DNA of 64,000 nt from Cryphonectria parasitica EP155 (Eukaryota; Ascomycota; Sordariomycetes; Diaporthales; Cryphonectriaceae), in NCBI RefSeq assembly GCF_011745365.1, contig NW_024468915.1, positions 1,714,653 to 1,778,652 of the forward strand. Reading direction: 5' to 3'. The notes beneath the pieces were generated by a model. The model saw nothing but the letters and a program-made list of their open reading frames with translations. It had not been told where the DNA came from and ran no database searches. The first letter of the stretch is position 1. Each line of letters begins with the position of its first letter. Made by a program: the position numbers and the translations under genes. Of the stretch, positions 11,362-22,424 are shown piece after piece.

Positions 11362-12973
11362 TCAGTAATATGACGAGGGAGTGCCGGGATAAGCACCTGG
11401 GGCCGATCCTGGCACGAGTGTCTCGTCGTCGGAGCTCTGCTCATCACCAAAATCATCGTGCCGTTCTGGAGGAGCGCGCATGGCCTCCAAAGTCCTGCTG
11501 TCTAGCACAGGCACCTCGTAGGGCTTGAGAGTATGAATCTCGCGGGCGGACGGCATCTGGGCGAGCAAGGTTCCGGCAGGCGTGATGGCCTGGGTAAACA
11601 TCTGAGTGATTGGGTTTTTTGTCAATTTTTCCTTCATCCTGCACGTCTTTCAATGAATTCAATAGACAACATCTTCTTACCGTATCATTTTGTTTGGACC
11701 ACTTTGCTTCCAGCATCTCAATGACCCGCGTCTCTTCGAGCCTGCCAGCATCCGCACCCCAGGTCGTGCCTTTGTCCACCCTGCGGTCTTCTCTCTTCTC
11801 GGTCCACTCCTTCTTCAACCTGCTGAGACCTGATGGCTTCTTGGACGAGTCTCTTACCTCGACACCCATCTCTTGGAGTCCAGCGTGAAGCCAGCCAATA
11901 GCATCCCCGGCCTGCCCGCCGAGCTCGGCATCAATTCCAAAGAAACGACAGGCCTTGGCCCTGCTTGTCCGGCGCAAATCCTCAAGATACCTCACGAAAC
12001 CGTCATTCAGCTTTCCGCCGCCTGTGCCTGGTCCTGCTGCCTCCTCGGCCTCCGCTGACCCTTTCTTGCTTCCAAGCCGCAGGCTCCCACCCAGTCCCGG
12101 CCCTGCCTGCCATGCACACAGGCTATGTGCCTTGGCCGCATGTTCCGCAGCAGCGAGGCACAGCCGCGCAAACAAATGGGCCCGCACCTTGGGCACGTCA
12201 GGCGCCTTGTACATCCATTCCTTGTCGTTCCGGTTCCGGTCCTGGCTGACGATGGCGGGGTAAGGGTCGTCTTTCAGCACGGCAAGCAGAGTTGCCTCGG
12301 CCAGGGCTAGGTGGCTCTGTGCGCGGGCGGTGGGGGCAGATATGTCTGCGCATGGCACAGCATGCGGCGGGCCGGGCTGGGGTTGCTCGGCGCGGCGGGC
12401 CAGGTAGTCGTAGACGGAGGCAGCATCGAGGAGGTGCTTGGTGGCGGCCGAGATGGCGATCTGGCGGTCCGGGGCGCCGACAGCGTAGAGGTCGAGGGAG
12501 GTTGTCGTGCTGTACAGGGGCTGCAGGGCTGCGCGGGCGAGGAGGGTCGAGGCGTAGCCGCGCGTGGCCAAGACGAAGGCGACCTCGTGCTCGAGCCCCT
12601 GGACGCGCACCCTCGCGCCCTCGCGGCGGCCCGGAACGGGAACATCGGAGAGGGTAGGTCGCCAGGAGATAGAGAGGGGCGGGGAGGCGCGCTGGATGAT
12701 GCTGAAGAGCTCGGAGCCGTCGCCGATGGTGCGGTGGGCGAGGCCTGCGTCGACGGCGAGGAGGTAGGGAAGGTAGGCGGTCAGGGCGGAGAGGACGCTC
12801 GGGAGGTTGGCCGCCTGGGAAGACGGCGAGAGGCGCTTGTGTTTCTTGAGGACGTCACGAACTACACCACGGTGGGTGCTGACAGTGAGGGGAAGAGAGG
12901 GGTGGGAGTCGCAGGTGAAGGAGGAGGAGTAGGAGAAGGCAGAGGTTGTGGGAAGTACAAAGGGGTAAGGCAT
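11362..12973 (-). CDS. palC: PalC, ambient-pH signalling BRO1-domain protein
   Basis: Two exons (11681-12973 and 11362-11601) joined in phase 0 over a 79-nt intron give 510 aa. The N-terminus [17 protein letters not shown] and the block [13 protein letters not shown] are characteristic of PalC, and the length fits. PalC carries a BRO1 domain that binds the ESCRT-III subunit Vps32 (Snf7) at cortical pH-signalling sites, helping the PalA/PalB complex activate the transcription factor PacC at alkaline pH. The splice joins KQNDT to [10 protein letters not shown] and restores the conserved C-terminal segment (MPSAREIH, then KPYEVP) that is lost if the exon is read straight through. The gene is divergent from ALG6, with 664 bp between starts. 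The end is Ser/Asp-rich and probably disordered. Confidence 0.93.
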
Positions 12974-13637
12974 CCTGAAAAAGGTCGTGAAGGTTGTTTC
13001 TCTTGTTAACTCCGTTAAGAAGTGGCCTTGTGTGTCATGTAACAGAGAAAATATTCTTTTGTATGAAGACCAAATACATCATGTCTTATTTGTGTCTTTC
13101 ATGAGGAGGGGCAACCGAGTCGAGAGAAAGGTGGCAGAGCTGGCTTGGCATTTGTGAACTTCACGCCCACGTTGTACATACATACTACTGTATGTACTAT
13201 ATGCTGTCATAGCTGCAGGGTTCTGCCAGTGCTGCTAGTATAGCAGCTACTATGTACTGCCAGTAGGGCGCTGTGGTATCATACGCAGCACTATGCAACA
13301 CTATAGTACAGGGGGGGAGGATACGTACTGCAACCCCCACACCCCAGCACCCCACCAGGGATCAGCAGCCACAAGCTCCCGCCCCAGAGACAGGGGTCCA
13401 CAAGCTACAGCATCCGAAGTTCTGGACAGCTTCCCGAATTCTCGACTCTCCTGGGGTCAAGATGACCTGCAACGTCGCGTCGCGTCTACCTCACGCACAC
13501 GACAACTTCTTCCCAACGATCCCCAACACCTTTTGACCTCAACCTCGACGCCTTCTCAGCCCCAATAATCCGACAAGGTTAGGGTTCCAAAGTGCCTCAG
13601 AGTTTCATGCAATTGGGCCACTTGGAATAGGCGACAA
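12974..13637. other. Divergent promoter region, palC / ALG6
   Basis: This 664-bp spacer serves both genes. It contains a patch of TACT/GTATGTAC-type short words at about 13175-13310, including a small perfect hairpin (13231-13247, 7-bp arms, 3-nt loop). I see no ORF of note. Confidence 0.5.
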
Positions 13638-15479
13638 ATGGCTGGTACTCCTTCCAGGGGCCAGCACAAGCCCCGTCGCAAGGGCAAGAGTGATGATGAT
13701 GCCTACCTGCCCAAGACGGAGACACTTTACCGTGCTCCTTCGTTTCCTCTAGCGGCTTTCCTCTGGCCAGCACGAGGATCAGTCTCGCAATGGGGGGTGC
13801 TACCGCTCATCCTCATGGTAGTCGGCCTATTCAGATGGGCAGCAGGTCTTTGGGGATACTCAGGTGAGCATAGAGACATTTCATTGCCAGCGCAAACACA
13901 CTTGCTAGTGATGGTCATGACTGATGCTAACTGTGCGTTGCGTACAGGCTTTCAGAAGCCCCCCATCTACGGCGACTACGAGGCACAGAGGCACTGGATG
14001 GAGATCACGACACAGCTGCCCGTATCGCAATGGTACTTCTACGACCTGCAATGGTGGGGGCTCGACTATCCGCCTCTGACTGCATACCACAGCTGGCTGT
14101 GCGGCAAGATTGGCTCGTTCATCGACCCGAGCTGGTTTGCTCTCGATACGTCACGAGGAAGCCATGACCCCAACCTGAAAATCTTCATGCGCGCCACAGT
14201 CATAATCTCGGAATATCTCGTCTACGTGCCCGCGCTGGTTATGTTCGTCAGACGGTTCAGCAAGCTCAACACAGTCTCGGGGTGGTCGGCCTCGGTGGCC
14301 CTCGCGGCTATCCTGATGCAGCCTGGAACGATCCTCATCGACCACATCCATTTCCAGTACAACACGGTCATGCTGGGCTTTGTGGTGGCGAGCATGTCTG
14401 CCATGGTCGCTGGACGATACTTCTGGGCCGCTATCTTCTTCGTCGCAGCTCTGGGATTCAAGCAGATGGCGCTCTACTACGCGATCCCCGTCTTTGTCTT
14501 CCTTCTGGGCAGCTGCCTGTCCCCGCGCATCAACATCCCCCGCTTCCTCAGCATTGGGCTCGGGACCATTCTCGCGTTTGGGGTGTTGCTCCTGCCCTTG
14601 ATTGCTGGTGCCTTGTACGACTCAGGCCGAGGTATCGTTCCTCGGCCCGAACTCGAGGGCAAGGCTGTGCCTCTGCCCATATTCCCTTGGATTGAGGACC
14701 ACGTCGATCGGACCGCAATCTACTGGCCTGTGATTGAGCAGATGGTCCAGATGGTCCACAGGGTCTTCCCCTTTGCGCGAGGCTTGTTTGAGGATAAAGT
14801 AGCCAACTTCTGGTGCGCACTCAATGTGGTCGTCAAGATTCAGAAATATCCTCCGGAGCTGCTGCAAAAGTTCTCGCTCATCGCCACGCTAGGCTTCAGC
14901 CTTCCGCCCAACCTGATCCTGCTCTTCAAGCCAAGGAGGGAGATCCTCCCTCTGGCCTTTGCAACCACTGCGTGGGCTTTCTTCATGTTCAGCTTTCAAG
15001 TTCACGAGAAGAGCGTACTTCTGCCACTGCTGCCTATGACCTTGCTTTTGGCTGGTAACAATGGCCTGGGCAAGGAAACACGGCAGTGGGTCGGGTTTGC
15101 GAATATCCTTGGGAGCTGGACCATGTTTCCGCTCCTGCAGCGGGTCGATCTGCGCGTGCCGTATGCAGTGTTCACGCTGTTATGGGCATACCTGTTGGAC
15201 CTCCCGCCGGTGTCACTGAGGGCTTACTTCCCGGGCACCAAGTCGTTCACGCAGTGGATGACCTTTCTCATCCATATCGCGTTCTACCTCGCCATGGGAG
15301 CATGGCATTTCGCGGAGGCTACCTTGCCGCCACCAGAAGACAAGCCAGACCTGTGGACAGTGGCCAACGTCGGTCTGGGCGCGGCTGGGTTTGGGTTGTG
15401 CTACCTTTGGTGTCTCTACCGCTTGGTAGTGGAAAGCAAGATTCTCCCTAAAAGATCTCCAAAGAAGAAGACGCAATAA
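13638..15479 (+). CDS. alg6: ALG6, dolichyl-P-Glc:Man9GlcNAc2-PP-dolichol alpha-1,3-glucosyltransferase
   Basis: This ER membrane enzyme adds the first glucose to the lipid-linked N-glycan precursor. The frame is open over 613 codons, but an 84-nt in-frame intron (13864-13947, GTGAGC donor, GCTAACT branch, TACAG acceptor) splits it. Splicing gives 585 aa and creates the family motif GYSGFQKPPIYGDYEAQRHWME. Further ALG6/ALG8 hallmarks are the WYFYDLQWWGLDYPPLTAYHS block, with the acidic and aromatic residues of the luminal active loop, and many hydrophobic segments (about 10-12) typical of this GT57 family. The YPPLTA version points to ALG6 rather than ALG8. The tail is basic (KRSPKKK), fitting an ER-retained polytopic protein. 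The start ATG is the only one preceding the conserved region. Confidence 0.94.
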   Translation: MAGTPSRGQHKPRRKGKSDDDAYLPKTETLYRAPSFPLAAFLWPARGSVSQWGVLPLILMVVGLFRWAAGLWGYSGEHRDISLPAQTHLLVMVMTDANCALRTGFQKPPIYGDYEAQRHWMEITTQLPVSQWYFYDLQWWGLDYPPLTAYHSWLCGKIGSFIDPSWFALDTSRGSHDPNLKIFMRATVIISEYLVYVPALVMFVRRFSKLNTVSGWSASVALAAILMQPGTILIDHIHFQYNTVMLGFVVASMSAMVAGRYFWAAIFFVAALGFKQMALYYAIPVFVFLLGSCLSPRINIPRFLSIGLGTILAFGVLLLPLIAGALYDSGRGIVPRPELEGKAVPLPIFPWIEDHVDRTAIYWPVIEQMVQMVHRVFPFARGLFEDKVANFWCALNVVVKIQKYPPELLQKFSLIATLGFSLPPNLILLFKPRREILPLAFATTAWAFFMFSFQVHEKSVLLPLLPMTLLLAGNNGLGKETRQWVGFANILGSWTMFPLLQRVDLRVPYAVFTLLWAYLLDLPPVSLRAYFPGTKSFTQWMTFLIHIAFYLAMGAWHFAEATLPPPEDKPDLWTVANVGLGAAGFGLCYLWCLYRLVVESKILPKRSPKKKTQ

Positions 15480-18400
15480 ACTCAAACACGTGGTACGATA
15501 AGAGACAAAGGAAAGAAAAGGAAAAAAGATGACGGGGATCGGTCATGGGCGGCCCTAGATTCTCGAAAACATAGCACAGCACGGCTTAGAATATTTCTTC
15601 TTTCCCCCCTTCCTTCTCTCTTTATTTTCATACTTTTCTGCTATACTGTGTACTGTATTTGGATCTTCTGGACAAATTTATACCCTTGCTGCGTATCCCA
15701 AGAAAAGGATGATGGGCGGGTTATTTCCCTTGCTTGCAGACAGACACCGGGACCGTATATGTACTAGATATCTCTCAACACCCCATGCAGCCCTGTCGAG
15801 ATTAAGCTCACCCGAGTTCTATATTGGCCAAATGAAAGAGGCGCACAATACTGGTATGCTGACGGCATGCCACGCTGTGCGACGTCGCACTGCACAGAAT
15901 CCACGGGGATTATTTCACTTTGGGGGTGTGGGGGGGGGGGGGGGAGCTCATCTGACCGGCCGCAGCCTCTCCCGGCCACACCCACATGAACGACTGGGGG
16001 GCTGTCTACTCTTTGGTAAGCTCCAGATGTGTCGTCAGCAGAGCACAGTAAGCACAATTTTCAGAACGCAGCGTCTGCGATAGTTCCTTTACCTGAATCC
16101 AATATACATGGGAACTGTACATAGTGAGAGGCTTCAGTGTCGACTTGTCACTGTTTATTTTTCAAATAGTCAAGTGTCGAGGAAGAGGAGGGCGGTGAGA
16201 CGTCCAGCTGAGGAGGATTAGGAGCATGAGGCGGGAGAGAGACTACATGGGCAGCAAGGCTCGACGAGGCTGGTTTACCCTGCCACGTTCCCTTTCCGAG
16301 CAGTTGGCTCAGAACTTCATCGTCCTCTACTGTGTAGCACAGTAGCGTATCTTGGCGATGGCTCGGAGGGGAGGTGCGCATTTGGATGGGATACGTTGAA
16401 ATGAGGTCGGTCCGGAGAGTTCCTTCCTACAAGGATCTACTGAACCCTGCTCGTCCCGCAGGCTGGCCAACAGCTGGGACTTTTTTTTTGGTTTCTTTTC
16501 TCTCCTCCCCTCTCCCTTTCTCTTTCTTATTCTTCTTGCACGATAATGGGGGCCGGTCTCCCAATAGGCAACGCTGATTATTCATTGATCGGCCCCAGCG
16601 GTGAAATCCTCCCAGATCCTCCCGCAGAGCTTGGGCCCACATCTTCTGCTACCAACAACTCTCACCTCTCCAAAGGCCGCTGCCCTCGGTCAACAGGATC
16701 ATGATCTGGATTTCATTCCAAAAGTGCTCCTTACTGATGTTGGACGCCGCTGGAAATCAGCGAAATAATTTGCTGATGTTTTTTTTTCCCTTTCTTTCTT
16801 TCCCTTTCCTCTTCCCTGTCCGCTATCTTACTTGGAATACCGGCCTTTCTCCTCCTCCAACCACCTGTCTGCGTGTCACCTATTTGGAATATCCATCGTC
16901 TGGACAAGGAAAACAGTACGGATGGTCGCCTTGGGACAGGATTGACAGATTGGGTCTGTTTCTATGGAAGAAGTGGAGAGATAAAGATGACATTCCACCG
17001 TTACTGACCCCAGATTCGAGAGCCAGACACCCTCTACCTTATGCTCACCTCACATACGGGAGCTGTGATTTCTTGGCCCCACGGTGAGATAGCAAGTGCT
17101 AATCTGGTTCCATTCCCTTTCTACTTTTGTTTCCTTCCATCTGCATGGATACATTCTTTCCTCCTTTGAGACCAGGGTGCTTTAGATCACCACCCCTGCT
17201 GTGTGCGCTGCTGCTGCGCCGCGAAACGAGCAAGCGCGGTCTTGTGCTTTTCAGCCCAGTGGGGCTCGATTTACAATGTTCCAATCCGCTGGACCAAGAG
17301 TGGCCTGCCTGGTTCGACTTGATGTCCTGCTTCTATTCCATCCATTTGAGCTCGTGGGCCCACTCAGGTGAGTAAGTGAGTACCTTTTTATGTCATCTTC
17401 AAATCTCAATCCATTTCCTTCAGACACAGATGGCCCTGGGCAAAAAAAAACCACCAAAAAACCACCACCAAAGATCTTCACCTAGAAATCATAATCCCGG
17501 CCAGCTATTCATGTCTTCTAGGCTTAGGCCTACTGAAAAAAAGTACACACATTCTACTATTTGCTATCTATAGCACAGTAGAACCAACCAGACGTGCTGC
17601 TAAGTAGTATGCATGTGCTGCGGCACACAAGACCCGCAATACGGTCACTACTGTAGTACAGCGGCTTACCTTGTCTGCGCGAGCCTCTAGAAGTTGATCA
17701 GTACTCCCCGTTTTGTGGGGAGGACGACCCACTCGAAGCTGGCCAGGCTGTGAGGAACAGAGCTGACGGAGCCCCCCCCTCCCCCTCCCTTTTTGTGCTG
17801 CTGGCACTGCTGGCAACACACACACAACAATTCTCACGGGGTAGAGGGTCAGACCACGGAATGATCTGCGCTGTCGTGATGGAGATATTACGGTGAACTT
17901 GACCAGACGTGGCTAGGACGGCATTGCCAGACCACCACCTCACCAAGCACCCCTCCCCCTTCGGTCCCGTTGGTGATGGTGGTGATCTGAATAACGCTCC
18001 TCATCCTCCTCCTTCTTTTCTTCAGAGGATGTACGCAGGGGTACTTGGGTGGAGAGAACATGGGCCAACATGGCATGCATGCTCGCGTACCAACCAACAG
18101 CCAAAAGCTTGGCGGCATGTGGCTCTACAACCTCGCAGAGTGTCGGTGCCGCTCTTTGCTATCAAGATTCGTCCCGGTCAGCGCCGATGCACCATCGAGG
18201 ACCCTACCTTGCCTCACTCAGCCCTGCCCCGTTCCAGTGTGCAACTTGCTGCTATGCTGTTGCTATTTTCTTCAACATGGCCCCTCTTCTCTCCTAGCGT
18301 TTCTTTCTCTCGGAGATTTGCCTTTCCAGTGCATCTGTCGCCTGGCTTATCCCTTTCTTCTCTTGTACCATTTTGCCCTTTTTTCTTCTCTTTATTTCTT

Positions 18401-18622
18401 CCTTCCTATTTTGTCACCTGTCTGTCTGTCGGTCAGTCCGTTGGTCGTCCTCCTCCTCCGCCCTCGCTCGACCGCATCAGTTGCCTTGTTACCTTTTTTT
18501 TTTCTTTTGCGAGGTGACTGATCTCGACTCTCCTTCCAAAGACACGTGCAGTGTGTGAGGCTTCTTCCTTTGTTTTTCTTCGTGTTGTGGGCTTCAAGGT
18601 AAAGCACACACACACACATATC
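15480..18622. other. Long intergenic region, no gene recognised
   Basis: About 3.1 kb hold the 3' flank of ALG6 and the upstream region of the cupredoxin gene. Contents include a 15-G homopolymer (15930-15944), a C-rich run near 17767-17790, and long pyrimidine tracts at 16490-16530, 16780-16815 and 18300-18500. ORFs on the plus strand there are Phe/Leu/Ser/Pro-rich translations of the pyrimidine tracts and not credible proteins. A long regulated promoter or a non-coding RNA is possible but not visible from sequence. Confidence 0.5.
15930..15944 (+). repeat. Homopolymer of 15 G
   Basis: An uninterrupted G run preceded by GGGGGTGT, so about 20 of 25 bases are G. Such tracts can form quadruplexes and are length-unstable and error-prone in sequencing. 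Confidence 0.9.
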
Positions 18623-20327
18623 ATGATGTTTCCGTCATCAATAATAGTGGGTGTGACCGCGCTGGCGGTTGGGACTGCTGCCACGGCTGTCATGCCCAGG
18701 ACAAGTGCCTCGAGCGGCGCCGCTGCCACTGCTTCGGCATCGATCACCTCGTCCGCCGGGTCCAGTTCGACAACGTCTTCCGCCATCACAACACATACTA
18801 TCGCGGTTGGGGCAGTATGTTTTGTTCTCTTCCCTTCGGACTCACTGGTGATGGTAGTGGCCTCTCAAATTCTGATATCAATGTTTTCTTGTTATAGAAC
18901 GGTTTCAAATTCCAGCCTACAACGACAAATGCTTCGGTTGGTGATATCATTGGTAAGAAGGAGCCCTACCACCAACATTTCTGTCTTTCCTGCTCTGTGG
19001 CTTTTCTCGAGACTAATACTTCAACTCAGAGTGGAGGTTCTATCCGACGGGACATTGGGTCGTCAGGTCAGCGTTTGGTCAGCCATGCATACCATATGAG
19101 GACACTGGCCCGAACCTCGTCGGCTTCTCGTCAGGTCCCCAGGACGTGGAGACGACTTCGGACGATGTAAGTCTCTTGCAACCTGCTTGTTCATCCAAAT
19201 AGCTATTCGGAACGGGGATCATCCACCTCGACAGTCAACATTGCTTGCTCAGTCAAGAGGTGCTTTTTGAGTGGAAGACTTCACTCGCAGACTTGGTCGC
19301 TCACATCTCTCCACAGGGCCCGACATTTCAAGTTAGGGTCAATGACACCGAGCCCATCTTCTTTTACTGCGCGGCCTCAGGATCTTGCGACAAGTATCAC
19401 ATGGTCGGCGTCATCAATCCCACCGTCAACGAAACCTATGAGATGCAGTACGAATACGCAGAGAACGTCACCTACCAGATGACCCCAGGCGAGGCTTTCC
19501 CAAGTGAGACCGCCGACTCGACCGCATCTTCCGCTACTGCCACGTCGGGCGCGTCCAGCGATGGCTCCTCGTCTTCGTCCTCGTCGGGGAGTGGACATAA
19601 GGGCCTCTCGGGCGGCGCTATCGCTGGTATATCCATCGGCGCAGCGGCGGTCGTTGTCTTTGCCGTGGCGCTGATATACCTTTTTGGCCGGAGGAGCGGG
19701 ACGAACAGGGCATTTGGCGGTGTAGGGCCGAGCGGTAGCGTAATCGACCCGTACGGCGGCGGGCCGATGCAGGATGCCAAGTACGGCGGACCCGCTGGGC
19801 CCAAGAGTCCTGGCCAGGACACCTTCACGTCGGCTGGATACTCAACGGCACCCTCTGTCGACCCGTATCAGCAGATGCACATGGGCCAATACGGCAACGG
19901 CATCGGCTATCCTGCTAGCACCGGGAGCCCGCCGCCTATGAGCGAGTACTCGCAGAGTTTGTACCAGCAGCACTATGGGAGCGTGCCGCAGCTTGGGGTG
20001 GACGGTGCTTCTCATCACCAAGCGATGCAAGCAGGGATATTGTGAGTACAGAGTCTGGGTGCGTTGTGACCACAATGAGAAAACATCTCTTGACTGACTC
20101 TCTTCTTTAACAGCGCCGCGCCACAGCCGACAACGCAATATCAAACACATCAACCATTGCCGCCACCGCCGCAGGATCAACAAAGCGCCGCATACAACGC
20201 GCCAGTAGAGCTTCCCACGTCGCTGAACCCAGGGAACTCGCCTTTGCCACAGTACAACAATCCTGCGGGCACGTACAGCTGGGGTCAAAGCAGTGAGGGA
20301 ACTTACCGACCGAGCAAACCATTATGA
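18623..20327 (+). CDS. Membrane-anchored extracellular cupredoxin-like serine-rich protein
   Basis: Five exons (18623-18814, 18898-18952, 19030-19166, 19317-20041, 20114-20327) give 440 aa. Layout: signal peptide 1-22; Ser/Thr/Ala-rich linker to about 60; a cupredoxin-like fold about 64-165 (NGFKFQP, then SVGDIIEWRFYPTGHWVV, then VNDTEPIFFYC, then HMVGVIN); Ser-rich stalk; one TM segment about 229-251 followed by RR; and a Gly/Pro/Tyr/Gln-rich cytoplasmic tail. Fungal proteins of this plan are uncharacterised surface proteins. Of the four usual type-1 copper ligands, His91 and Cys146 are present and Met157 plausibly so, but the His normally found five residues after the Cys (GHC) is Ser151 here (GSC), so copper binding is doubtful. 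The last intron is required: reading through stops at 20045 and cuts off about 70 tail residues. Confidence 0.85.
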
Positions 20328-22424
20328 GCCTAAAAAGGAACGAAATGAACTCCGTCGTCCCCATTTTCTCCTATTTTGGAACAGTTTTGGGCTATTTTGA
20401 TGAATGTTCGATGCCATGATGAGATTTTTCGGGGGTGCTGTTGGGTTTGTGGCTTCATTTCTGGCCGCATTTCTGGGGTGTCGTGGCGTTTTAAGGAGTA
20501 TTGTGAGGTTAAGAGTATGAACCTTTTCACAGCCGACTTCTGGGGCACAGAGGTGCAAAGCATTGTGTTTACAGTCCTGATGACTGCTCATGTGCACATC
20601 CGAAAGGGGATTTGTGTGCAGGAAGAGCACAGGTTAGCCACCTGAAGAGGCTTCCGTTGATCAGATGAGGAGTTGGTACGATCAGTGCTAGCAGCTATTA
20701 TTATGAATGCTCGGCTTTGTGAGGGTCGAGGAGCACCGTTGTGATAATGACAGATTGCACCTTCTAACGACTGTCGTTCTGATATAGAATTATATAATGT
20801 AATTCCAATGACTCCCAAGAGAGAACATGCTGAACTGCAAGTCAGTGGACATTCATTCATGTGTCAACGATGCTTGATTGAATGTTAGATCCAAACAGCC
20901 TCTTGGTGCTCGTGATCTGCTTCGTAACTTGTGTATCGGGTCATTCATATTAGACTGTCGAACATTCTGTTGACCATACTGACTATTTGCAAGAGGATTT
21001 ATAACTCATTATAGTCCTCATGAAAAATTATAACGTTCGTACCTCATCCCAATTCGACTGCGAACCTCGCATCAAAGCTGTACTACAGAGTAAAATCTAT
21101 GTCTTACTCTCAGGGCACTCCTCAGTGGTGTTTATCGACACAAGATTTCGCACTGGCGGCAAAGCAAGCTATTGGCGATTTCAAGTAGGAAATCAGGAAG
21201 GACTCAAGACAGTCAGCAGTATCTGGAAGACGCAGTCTTTCGCTTGGGACGGGGCGATCGAGAATGCCGAACAAAGGCGATGATGCTGGCGGACCTGCTG
21301 TATAAGTGGTTCATGGAAAGAGGTAATATTAACGAGGCAGCATTTTGGAAAAGCTGGAGAATCGGCTTGACTTTGAGCATTCGTAATGATTGTGTATAAG
21401 CTACAAAACTCTTCAAGAAACATTATCAATATCTGAATTTTAGACTAGCTAATGGCCTGCTAAGAGATATGTTTGCTGGAGGGCACAGGACGTATCCTAC
21501 ATTACATAAAAAGGCCCTCCCTGCGATCTTGTTGGACCGCCGGGGTAGCTGCTTTCAACTGACAAGATGCCTAGGGGACGAGGATCTGGAGAAATGATTT
21601 ACCACGTTTCCCTAGACTTTTGCAAAGGTTATGTACAAGAATAACAGCAAGATCCGAGAGCCAGGCCAGTTACCTTTTTCTTTCTTCTCGGGGTGGTCAA
21701 GATATCTATTCGTCTCCAGGGTTTCTGGAAACCTGCCACTATCTGCCAATTTAACACCCAGGCCTCTCTGCCAAGGCCACAACACGGACCATGACTTGTT
21801 GATGCAGATACACACGCCCACCCTTCCTTGACCCCGACAGATATCTTTGACTGTGCCTGTGCTTTAATAGTGGAGCGAGGCTACAGCAAAGCCGGGGCAT
21901 CAGGCTACTGCTTCGGGGGGGTGGGCGTGCTTCCAGCTTGCTGGCCGCTGAGCACGACCCTCCGCTCGTTGACACCATCAGCGTTGGACATCTGACTCGG
22001 CTCACCAAGAAGGACATTGACGGGACCAGCAAGGGCGTGGTGGCACAGGTGCTCGCGCCGGAGACTGTAGGTGCCACCCTTTCGCCCTTTCTATTCAACA
22101 CGCTTCATGACCCGAGGCTAGGGTGAGGCTTGAAAGGCTGACGAAGGTTGACGCTCTGAATTAGATTCAGCATATACTGCGGAGGTGAAGACGTATGCAT
22201 TTCACAAGCTACAGGAGAGTACATGCATCTTGAATTCGTGGTGTTGAGAAGATACGTGGCGAGAAGGACGCGGTGGTGCACGGGAAAGCACACGGTTGTA
22301 AGCTGGTTCAAGGAGTGGCTGCATGGCGTGCACGAGCAGGGTGCAAAATCTTGAGATCGTATGGTGTCATTAGATGCAAGCAGGTTGTTCTGAAAAACAA
22401 ACCAGATCCTAGATGCATGGCCCC
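20328..22424. other. Intergenic region between convergent genes, possible gene remnant
   Basis: About 2.1 kb separate the cupredoxin and BET2 stop codons. Two overlapping plus-strand frames at 21020-21283 and 21172-21399 give partly coherent peptides (for example MMLADLLYKWFMERGNINEAAFWKSW), which might be an eroded gene, but I found no complete model or known domain. Composition is moderately AT-rich at 20650-21650. Confidence 0.4.

Noticed and set aside
12292..13009. Long plus-strand Gly/Arg-rich ORFs opposite palC
   Set aside because: They are antisense shadows of GC-rich palC codons; the minus strand carries the conserved protein.
18045..18521. Plus-strand ORF of 158 codons rich in Leu, Phe and Cys
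   Set aside because: It is a translation of pyrimidine-rich promoter DNA upstream of the cupredoxin gene; two other frames over the same stretch are open as well.
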